Origin: Promethearchaeota archaeon
GTDB taxonomy: Archaea; Asgardarchaeota; Lokiarchaeia; Sigynarchaeales; SOKP01
Direction of reading: 5' to 3'
Assembly: GCA_019058515.1 (NCBI GenBank)
Contig: JAHPYY010000099.1
Span: 1 to 12,323 of the forward strand
Length of the DNA stretch: 12,323 nt
Both the position numbers and the translations under genes were made by a program. Below, piece after piece: positions 1 to 4,796 of this stretch (position 1 is its first letter; the number at the start of each line of letters is the position of its first letter). The notes under the pieces were generated by a model that ran no database searches, was not told where the DNA came from, and was given only the letters and a program-made list of their open reading frames with translations.

Positions 1-1106
1 ATCTAATACCGTTCTTAGAGCAAGTAAGAGCTTTTAAAAATAATGAGCTTGAATACGAAGGCTTACTAGATAATTCTCGTAAAATCGAAGGGATCTACTT
101 GCCTTCGATAAACAATAAAGTTAAGAGGAGTGTAATGGCGGATTTTAGTACTGTGAATTTTACACCATTTCAAATCACAGTTAAAAGTCAAACCGCTCCT
201 AAAGCATTTGAAAGTAACTTATTAATTGAAGTAAACCGGGGATGTCCTTTTAAATGTAAGTTCTGCATTTCATCGTTTCATAACTCACCTTTCAGAAATA
301 AGAGCTTTGATTTAATCAGAGAAGATATAATATATGGTATTAAAAACATTGAATTTTCCAAGATCAATTTGATTGGATCGTGTGCATCTTCTCATCCTAA
401 ATTTTACGAAATATGTCAGTTTATACTTAATAAGGGATATAAATTCTCCATTCCTTCGATTAGAATCGATCACATTAACGACCAAATAATATCACTTCTT
501 GAACAAGCAGGTGTAAAAACGATAACAATAGCACCAGAGACTGCTACTGAGAGTTTACGCAATTTTACCGGTAAGAATATTTCTAATAAATTAATTTTCG
601 AGGTCTTGACCGCTATACAAGCGTCTAAGATAAAAAATGTGAAAATGTATTTTTTAATAGGCTTACCTAACGAAACTGAGATAGATATTAACAATATTAT
701 AGCCTTTATGAAAGATATAAACCAAATTGGTTTTAATAAACGCAGGTTACGAGTAAATATAAACCCTTTTGTACCTAAGCTTAACACACCGTTTCAAAAC
801 CATACATTAACTTTTTTGGAATCAAATTTACACGAATTAATAGCAAAATTTAAGCATCTAGATCGAGAATTAAGGAAAATCCCTTCTGTCAAATCGAAAT
901 TTGCTAATCCTAAACAATTGGTAAGGAATGCGAGAATACAAGCGATTTTTTCAGTTGGAGATCAAGAAATGTCGAAATTTTTACTGCACTATTATCAAAA
1001 TGGGGCAAATTATCGAGCTTTAAAAAAAACGGAGCAACAGTTAAATTATGATATTAATAACCAATTTATTAAGGTAAATAAAGGATATATTCCATGGAAT
1101 ATATAA
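1..1106 (+). CDS. B12-binding-type radical SAM protein (5' end outside window)
   Basis: This is the C-terminal part of a radical SAM enzyme. The frame is open to the left edge (first full codon at base 3), and the TTG at 99 is not a real start: the 32 residues before it, including EGIYLPS, match the linker that precedes the radical SAM core in cobalamin-binding members (COG1032-like). The core shows the 4Fe-4S motif RGCPFKCKFC (CxxxCxxC, codons at about 243-266). It is followed by TIAPETATESLR, MYFLIGLPNETE and NPFVPKLNTPFQ, which correspond to the family's APE-G, GLP-E and NPF-PKP-TPFQ blocks. The B12 domain itself would lie upstream, out of view. The substrate cannot be told. A strand-3 block that usually reads DYP here reads SHP. 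The gene converges on rubrerythrin with 27 bases between the stops. Family assignment is firm; the specific reaction is unknown. Confidence 0.88.
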   Translation, partial: LIPFLEQVRAFKNNELEYEGLLDNSRKIEGIYLPSINNKVKRSVMADFSTVNFTPFQITVKSQTAPKAFESNLLIEVNRGCPFKCKFCISSFHNSPFRNKSFDLIREDIIYGIKNIEFSKINLIGSCASSHPKFYEICQFILNKGYKFSIPSIRIDHINDQIISLLEQAGVKTITIAPETATESLRNFTGKNISNKLIFEVLTAIQASKIKNVKMYFLIGLPNETEIDINNIIAFMKDINQIGFNKRRLRVNINPFVPKLNTPFQNHTLTFLESNLHELIAKFKHLDRELRKIPSVKSKFANPKQLVRNARIQAIFSVGDQEMSKFLLHYYQNGANYRALKKTEQQLNYDINNQFIKVNKGYIPWNI

Positions 1107-1107
1107 T

Positions 1108-1117
1108 AAAAAAAAAA
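1108..1117 (-). terminator. T10 tract ending the rubrerythrin transcript
   Basis: Ten consecutive A on the plus strand give T10 on the minus strand, starting 17 bases past the rubrerythrin stop. Archaeal RNA polymerase terminates at such U-tracts without needing a hairpin. No comparable T-tract ends the opposing radical SAM gene. Confidence 0.6.
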
Positions 1118-1133
1118 GATTGTTTTCTATAAA

Positions 1134-1637
1134 TTAATCAACTTTTATAAACGCTGATTTTTTTGCTTTACACACCGGACATTCGTCCGGAGGTTCTCCT
1201 TCAACCGTCATTCCGCATACAGGACATATATAAAGGTCAGTTTTCTCTAAGTCTTTTCCAGATTCTACGGCATTTAGGGCTTTTTCGTATAGATTATGGT
1301 GAACCTTCTCAACTTGATTTGCATAATCAAAGGTTCTTATAGCTTGTTTGTGATTCTCGCTTTTAGCATCACTGAGAAATTCGGGATACATTTTCGTAAA
1401 CTCGTAGTGTTCTCCTTCAATTGCCGCCTTAACATTTTCTTTAGTGGACTTAATTCCTCCCATGGCTCTGAGGTGATTGTGAGCATGCACGGTTTCAGCT
1501 TCAGCTGCGGCACGGTACAGTTTGGCTATTTGAGGAAAACCCTCCTTATCTGCTTTCTTAGAGAAAGCCAAGTATTTCCTGTTAGCTTGACTTTCGCCTG
1601 CGAAAGCAGATTGTAGGTCATCTTCTGCTTTAGTCAT
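1134..1637 (-). CDS. rbr: Rubrerythrin
   Basis: A 167-residue rubrerythrin, a cytoplasmic non-haem iron peroxidase that reduces hydrogen peroxide in anaerobes. The N-terminal four-helix ferritin-like domain (about 1-130) carries the diiron ligands in expected motifs: FAGESQANRKY (E15), AEAETVHAH (E48, H51), EGEHYEF (E76/E79) and NQVEKVHHNLY (E110, H113). The C-terminal rubredoxin-like knuckle has CPVC and CPVC pairs (C138, C141, C153, C156) for one FeS4 iron. Length and domain order are standard, so electrons would pass from rubredoxin or NAD(P)H oxidoreductases to the diiron site. Its start ATG lies only about five bases from the transcription start predicted from its TATA box, and no Shine-Dalgarno sequence is visible, so the mRNA is probably leaderless. 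Confidence 0.97.
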   Translation of the reverse strand: MTKAEDDLQSAFAGESQANRKYLAFSKKADKEGFPQIAKLYRAAAEAETVHAHNHLRAMGGIKSTKENVKAAIEGEHYEFTKMYPEFLSDAKSENHKQAIRTFDYANQVEKVHHNLYEKALNAVESGKDLEKTDLYICPVCGMTVEGEPPDECPVCKAKKSAFIKVD

Positions 1638-1662
1638 GATTCTAATATATTGATTAAGTTTA

Positions 1663-1672
1663 GATATATTAT
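1663..1672 (-). promoter_or_regulatory. TATA box of rubrerythrin
   Basis: ATAATATATC on the minus strand lies 26-35 bases before the ATG at 1637. With the usual spacing of about 25 bases, transcription starts about five bases before the ATG, giving a near-leaderless mRNA. This implies rubrerythrin has its own promoter rather than depending on the longin-like gene upstream. Confidence 0.5.
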
Positions 1673-1746
1673 GGTGTCTTGGAGAATTTTTTAATTGTGT
1701 TTTTATATCTCATAGGCTTATATCCTAAAATATCAAAATTTAGTTA

Positions 1747-2544
1747 TTACTGCAAGATACTTTTTATTTTAGAGCTAATTTTATTAGTGAGTAGCTCCGC
1801 CAATCCAAATCGGATATATGTTGATTCGAAAACGAGAATTAAAATGTACAAATCCTTAAGGTTTTCTGAAAAGATTAAATCGTCATTTTTTGAAGTGTAT
1901 ATTAATTTCAAAATGTTATTGTTACAAATTTTAACTCTAAACTCTATTTCTTTTAAATATTGCATTAAATTATCAGTCTTTAAAGAAGAAAAAACGACCT
2001 GTCCTTTATTTGAGAGCAATATTATTCCTTTCAATTCTTCTAACTGCATAACAGATTCTAAATATTTAATAAGTCTTTTTTCTAAATCTAAATCGTATTC
2101 ACGCCAATAATAACCTCGAACAATATTGTATATCTCCTGATCGAGTAGTTTATCATAGATGTTTTCCAATCTGATATTGATTTTTTTTTCAAGAACATAT
2201 TTTTGAAACAACTCATCTACTTCAGAAATTATTTCTTTTATCACATCAAGAGTTTCTTTTTCTTTACACAAAATTCCATAGTTGAAATACTTAAATTCGA
2301 AAATTAGGAAGTTTATGCTTCCCATACCTATTAGTTTTACATTCTTTCCTATTATTTCTTTAGAAAATGACATAAACACAGTACAAAGTCCAGAAACTAA
2401 ATTCTCTTCCAATTTGTACTTCTTAGAGAGGTTAAGTCCATAAATACTGGTTCCAAGCTTATTGATTATTAAAGTGTAATGAATACCATCGTTCTCTTTT
2501 CTAAGAGCTTTCGAATGAGTTGAGTAGTAGTCGGAAACTGTCAT
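1747..2544 (-). CDS. Two-domain longin/roadblock-like protein
   Basis: A 265-residue soluble protein with two small alpha-beta domains. Residues about 20-118 start with a strand and beta-turn (IHYTLIINKLGTSIYG), then a helix block (ENLVSGLCTVFMSFSKEIIG), then further strands (VKLIGMGSINFLIFEF). This is the pattern of archaeal longin/roadblock-like sensor or scaffold domains. Residues about 165-265 repeat a related layout (ELKGIILLSNKGQVVFSS, then strands and a C-terminal helix), closer to a roadblock/LC7 domain. A helical linker (95-160) joins them. Such domains commonly regulate small GTPases in Asgard archaea and eukaryotes, but no GTPase gene is nearby, so the partner is unknown. No signal peptide or membrane helix is present. 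The domain call rests on pattern recognition only; no close named family is recognised. Confidence 0.6.
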   Translation of the reverse strand: MTVSDYYSTHSKALRKENDGIHYTLIINKLGTSIYGLNLSKKYKLEENLVSGLCTVFMSFSKEIIGKNVKLIGMGSINFLIFEFKYFNYGILCKEKETLDVIKEIISEVDELFQKYVLEKKINIRLENIYDKLLDQEIYNIVRGYYWREYDLDLEKRLIKYLESVMQLEELKGIILLSNKGQVVFSSLKTDNLMQYLKEIEFRVKICNNNILKLIYTSKNDDLIFSENLKDLYILILVFESTYIRFGLAELLTNKISSKIKSILQ

Positions 2545-2557
2545 TACATTCTTTATA

Positions 2558-2580
2558 AATGAAGTTGTAAAAACTTCGTT
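2558..2580. repeat. Imperfect dyad in leader of the longin-like gene
   Basis: GAAGTT-GTAAA-AACTTC (2561-2577) is a perfect 6-base inverted repeat around a 5-base spacer. After one mismatched pair the symmetry resumes for two more bases on each side. It lies at the transcription start predicted from the TATA box at 2594-2605, a position typical of a repressor operator, or it could form a short mRNA hairpin just before the ATG at 2544. Confidence 0.35.
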
Positions 2581-2593
2581 CTTTTATTTCCGC

Positions 2594-2605
2594 TTTTTTA
2601 TAAGT
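2594..2605 (-). promoter_or_regulatory. TATA box of the longin-like gene
   Basis: The minus strand reads CTTATAAAAAA, a good archaeal TATA match about 55 bases before the ATG at 2544. The predicted start is near 2575, giving a leader of about 30 bases. A nearer A/T box (TTTATAAAG, 2551-2559) is too close to the ATG to serve. Confidence 0.4.
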
Positions 2606-2655
2606 CTACGGAATTTGAATTTAAAATCTTAAAGATAATAGTTAAAAGTAGAATT

Positions 2656-2665
2656 AAAAAAAAAA
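2656..2665 (-). terminator. T10 tract ending the histone-like gene
   Basis: Ten A on the plus strand give T10 on the minus strand, 13 bases after the TAA of the histone-like gene. It looks like an archaeal U-tract terminator isolating this gene from the longin-like gene that follows it. Confidence 0.6.
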
Positions 2666-2678
2666 TAGCATGTAATTT

Positions 2679-2885
2679 TTACAAATCGCGTTCTTGAACG
2701 GTTTTCCTATTATTAGCTTTAGCTCTGTCTATTGCCTTGTCTAAAAGTTCTTTTATGGCGTTGTTTAAAGCGGGACCATCAATTAACTCTCCGCTAGTGT
2801 AACAATCCTTCGATTTGATGTAATCCCTTACTTTACTTTTGACAAACAAGGCATCAGTAGAAGCTGCGGCAGCTTTTTTTGCCAT
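2679..2885 (-). CDS. Small histone-fold protein with truncated third helix
   Basis: A 68-residue basic protein. After a short Lys/Ala-rich tail (MAKKAAAAS) it shows a first helix (SKVRDYIKSKD), a turn (CYTSGEL), a long central helix (about 44-59, ALNNAIKELLDKAIDRAKAN) and the loop NRKTVQERDL, which matches the RKT-x-x-x-D signature of archaeal histones such as HMfB. Translation stops straight after that loop, so the third helix is almost absent. Recent surveys describe alpha3-truncated prokaryotic histones (face-to-face and Bdellovibrio-type bacterial dimer groups) with this look; placing it in one group is inference. The expected role is DNA binding or compaction as a dimer or tetramer. The strong GGAGGAA ribosome site, isolated terminator and elaborate promoter suggest high expression. 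Confidence 0.82.
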   Translation of the reverse strand: MAKKAAAASTDALFVKSKVRDYIKSKDCYTSGELIDGPALNNAIKELLDKAIDRAKANNRKTVQERDL

Positions 2886-2892
2886 ATGTTTA

Positions 2893-2899
2893 TTCCTCC
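2893..2899 (-). promoter_or_regulatory. Strong Shine-Dalgarno of the histone-like gene
   Basis: GGAGGAA on the minus strand, seven bases before the ATG at 2885. It is the best ribosome-binding site in the window; most neighbours have weak or no such site. It fixes the start codon and requires a leader, which argues against transcription starting from the nearest A/T box. Confidence 0.8.
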
Positions 2900-2911
2900 A
2901 ATTTTTTTTAA

Positions 2912-2968
2912 AGCTTATTTAAAATTTTAAATGTATTAATATTAACTTTACCTATCAGCTTATTTAAA
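2912..2968. repeat. Duplicated 12-base box plus 16-base palindrome in histone promoter
   Basis: AGCTTATTTAAA occurs twice, at 2912-2923 and 2957-2968, with start points 45 bases apart. On the minus strand both read as TATA-like boxes (TTTAAATAAGCT). The proximal copy overlaps a perfect 16-base palindrome, ATTTAAAATTTTAAAT (2917-2932). The distal copy predicts a start near 2937 and a roughly 50-base leader that includes the Shine-Dalgarno. The proximal copy would start transcription inside the Shine-Dalgarno, so the distal copy is the likelier promoter and the proximal box and palindrome may be an operator. Confidence 0.45.
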
Positions 2969-3352
2969 GTTGATCATCATAAACATAGTTTGTGAAGTTG
3001 AGAATCTTAATTCATGAAGTGACTTTGAGAGTTTCGTTCTTAACCCTTATTTATGCCTTTTACCAGATAATGCAAAAGAATAGCAGTTTAGTAGCTGTTA
3101 AATGTAAAATTAAGAGATTCTCGGAAAAAAAGAATACTTTTTCGCACATTTAGTCTAATTCAAGTAATTAAGACTTAAAAATTACAAAACTTTTAGTGTT
3201 ATCGGATTAATAATGATCGAATTTATGTTTTAACTACCACACACAGATTTTACGATCACAGTACTACAGAATAAAAAAATTCCTATCCAAATCGCCTTAC
3301 CTAAAACTACTTTTCTGTGAATTAGGGATTTTTTATTCTCTCTTCTTTTTAC
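2969..3352. other. Gene-free stretch between nikR and the histone-like gene
   Basis: No credible gene is seen here on either strand. It holds two minus-strand T7 tracts (3273-3279 and 3125-3131) that could end nikR transcripts. It also holds an imperfect stem-loop (arms 3152-3160 and 3166-3175, AGTCTAATT / AATTAAGACT, one bulge, loop CAAGT). A 27-codon plus-strand frame (3070-3153) has no ribosome site and is probably chance. No tRNA-like cloverleaf or CRISPR repeat was found. Confidence 0.45.
3273..3279 (-). terminator. Possible T7 terminator of nikR
   Basis: Seven A on the plus strand give T7 on the minus strand about 75 bases after the nikR stop. The tract is shorter than the T10 tracts elsewhere in the window, so termination may be partial; a second T7 lies at 3125-3131. 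Confidence 0.35.
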
Positions 3353-3877
3353 CTATGGGTTTTTATCTACAATGAAAAATCCAACTGATTGAATGCTTCT
3401 TAATTTCTGTAGCGCTTTCTTCAATTCGACAATTCGATGATTTAATCCTGATAAAGCCAAGATTTCCAAGCATTTATCGAATTCTAAATGTACATGAAGT
3501 GTAGAGATTATAACATCTTCAAAGTGATGCTGGATGTCATTACTCAAAATCAAATCCGTTTGCTGGACACTCGAGTAGATTGGTTGGGACATATATTCGT
3601 GAGTATGAATTGATTCATCGTGTTCGTGTGCTTCTTTTACCGATTCCTCATGATAATGAGTTAAATCAAAATGTTCATGTTTCATAATCAGAGTAATACA
3701 GCCTACTACTTCTTCAGAAGAAGATGTAGTTACATCCTCTTCATGGAGCATAAAGGAATGCATCGCTTTTCTGATCAAACCAGATCTCGAAATTCCTAAT
3801 TTCTTTCTAAAGTCCTCGAATTTATCGTATAAGTCTTGTGGAAGCGATACGGTGAATCGCTTATAGTCGTGTTCCAT
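3353..3877 (-). CDS. nikR: NikR-family nickel-responsive regulator with His-rich insertion
   Basis: A 174-residue NikR, a tetrameric repressor that binds DNA when loaded with Ni(II). Residues 5-45 form the ribbon-helix-helix (RFTVSLPQDLYDKFEDF, then GISRSGLIRKAM). The C-terminal ACT-like nickel domain starts at GCITLIM and carries the full ligand set: H117 (IQHH), H128 and H130 (TLHVH) and C136 (CLEI). The spacing (11, 2 and 6) is identical to E. coli H76, H87, H89 and C95. It is about 40 residues longer than usual because of an insertion between the first strand and the QHH strand (about 73-111), rich in His, Glu and Asp. With KHEH just before it there are four HxH pairs (67/69, 74/76, 84/86, 91/93), a likely extra metal site or nickel buffer. 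The phosphatase-like gene lies 33 bases upstream on the same strand; larC is divergent. No Shine-Dalgarno is visible. Confidence 0.93.
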   Translation of the reverse strand: MEHDYKRFTVSLPQDLYDKFEDFRKKLGISRSGLIRKAMHSFMLHEEDVTTSSSEEVVGCITLIMKHEHFDLTHYHEESVKEAHEHDESIHTHEYMSQPIYSSVQQTDLILSNDIQHHFEDVIISTLHVHLEFDKCLEILALSGLNHRIVELKKALQKLRSIQSVGFFIVDKNP

Positions 3878-3889
3878 ATTTTAATCAAT

Positions 3890-3896
3890 AAAAAAA
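3890..3896 (-). promoter_or_regulatory. T7 tract between phosphatase-like gene and nikR
   Basis: A T7 tract on the minus strand sits in the 33-base gap before nikR. It may attenuate read-through from the upstream gene and so lower nikR relative to it. No separate TATA box is evident in the gap, so nikR probably depends on this read-through. Confidence 0.25.
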
Positions 3897-3910
3897 CTCA
3901 ATTAAAGAGA

Positions 3911-4645
3911 TTATTTTCTCATAAAGATTGCTATAGGGACGCTCGCTTCGCGCCATTGAGCAATTTTACCAGAATATTCTAAATTCATTCTACTTCTACC
4001 GTGAGTTCCTATTATAATCATTAAGGAGTTTGATCGAAGCTGTTTAAAGTTGCTAAGTATCCACTTATCCGTTCGATTGATTAGCTTTTCAATTAAATCT
4101 TCGGGAGTTCTTTGGCGTAATCTTTGTTGTTGTTTGTGAAGATTCTCGAAATCTAAGTAATGCATCCATGAGAGGTCGTAATTATTTATTACTTTTGCGG
4201 ATTCGACCCAAGTCGCCATATCTGAGTCTTTAGCTATTGAAGTCGTACCGCCATCGTACCTTTCTAAATCTTTTTTTCTTGCGATAAAACAACTTTTTTT
4301 ATCGTGTTGATTTAAATATTTTAAGAAATGAAACCCATTTAGTTCAACTTCAAATCCTCCAAACATTATTTGATGAAGCATCCCTAGCGTGTACGGATTC
4401 TTGGTACTAAGCAATAGCATTACCTCTGAATTAGAAATCATGAATTGAGGTTTATGATATGTAATTTCAAACAATCCAAAATTATCGATCATGTTGATGC
4501 TTATTCTATCAACTCCTTTATACATGTTTACAATAGAGTCGACAGGTTCTGGGATTATTCCTGATGGAGGATAAATGTTTAATAACTTTAAGATTGACGC
4601 CGGTAGTTGAGTAATAAAGCTTTTGATTGTCTGTAATTCACTCAT
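3911..4645 (-). CDS. Small alkaline-phosphatase-superfamily-like protein, probably degenerate
   Basis: A 244-residue soluble protein in the place usually read as alkaline phosphatase / nucleotide pyrophosphatase family. Seen in order: a strand with an early metal Asp motif, DRISINMIDNFG (D54); a segment resembling the nucleophile loop, LSTKNPYTLGMLHQIMFGG, with T86; a middle block NGFHFLKYL and KKSCFIA; the D-x-x-x-x-H motif, WMHYLDFENLH (D165, H170); and near the end IIIGTHGRS (H215), where active members have Asp-His-Gly. The Asp to Thr change, the unusual nucleophile loop and a length well below the 350-550 typical of active enzymes suggest reduced or altered catalysis, perhaps a binding role. 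It is first in a pair with nikR and divergent from larC, so a nickel or NPN-cofactor link is plausible but is inference from context. The superfamily call is from motif pattern only. Confidence 0.55.
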   Translation of the reverse strand: MSELQTIKSFITQLPASILKLLNIYPPSGIIPEPVDSIVNMYKGVDRISINMIDNFGLFEITYHKPQFMISNSEVMLLLSTKNPYTLGMLHQIMFGGFEVELNGFHFLKYLNQHDKKSCFIARKKDLERYDGGTTSIAKDSDMATWVESAKVINNYDLSWMHYLDFENLHKQQQRLRQRTPEDLIEKLINRTDKWILSNFKQLRSNSLMIIIGTHGRSRMNLEYSGKIAQWREASVPIAIFMRK

Positions 4646-4680
4646 GTTAGCTAATCTAAATAAATTAAATCTTTTAGAAA

Positions 4681-4707
4681 ATAATTACTAATTGTTAATA
4701 TAATTAT
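4681..4707. promoter_or_regulatory. Candidate NikR operator (7-13-7 inverted repeat)
   Basis: ATAATTA (4681-4687) and TAATTAT (4701-4707) form a perfect 7-base inverted repeat around 13 bases, within the 151-base divergent promoter of larC and the phosphatase-like/nikR pair. Known NikR operators are long-spaced dyads: E. coli GTATGA-N16-TCATAC, and an AT-rich 7-N11-7 form in Helicobacter. The right arm overlaps the upstream TATA-like box of larC, so binding would block it. The AT-only sequence means chance occurrence cannot be excluded. Confidence 0.35.
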
Positions 4708-4727
4708 ATATCAAAACACTTATATAT
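4704..4727 (+). promoter_or_regulatory. Tandem TATA boxes of larC
   Basis: TTATATAT occurs twice, at 4704-4711 and 4720-4727. The second copy predicts a start near 4749 and a leader of about 48 bases. That leader contains AGTGATT (4785-4791), a weak Shine-Dalgarno match shortly before the ATG at 4797. The first copy predicts a start near 4733. Confidence 0.45.
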
Positions 4728-4796
4728 TATTTTTTGAAGAAATATCGACAAAATAATTTCCCAGTAAATCTCTTTACACAATTAAGTGATTCTAGA

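Noticed and set aside
1679..2110. 143-codon plus-strand frame opposite the longin-like gene
   Set aside because: It is a shadow frame of the minus-strand gene with low-complexity hydrophobic/Ser composition and no family features. The same reasoning removes the frames at 470-787, 1296-1616, 6496-6684, 6871-7062, 8047-8259, 8533-8748 and 9236-9439.
3070..3153. 27-residue plus-strand reading frame in the long gap
   Set aside because: There is no Shine-Dalgarno, and Lys-rich composition is expected from AT-rich DNA; there is no sign of selection.
4734..4796. N-terminal extension of LarC from the TTG at 4734
   Set aside because: LarC proteins begin at the M-x-I-L-F-x-D-C block, which matches the ATG at 4797; the 21 extra residues look like untranslated leader and one TATA box predicts a start downstream of the TTG.
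4646..4796. Metal riboswitch upstream of larC
   Set aside because: The leader is short and AT-rich with no multi-stem structure resembling a nickel/cobalt riboswitch; a protein operator is the simpler reading.
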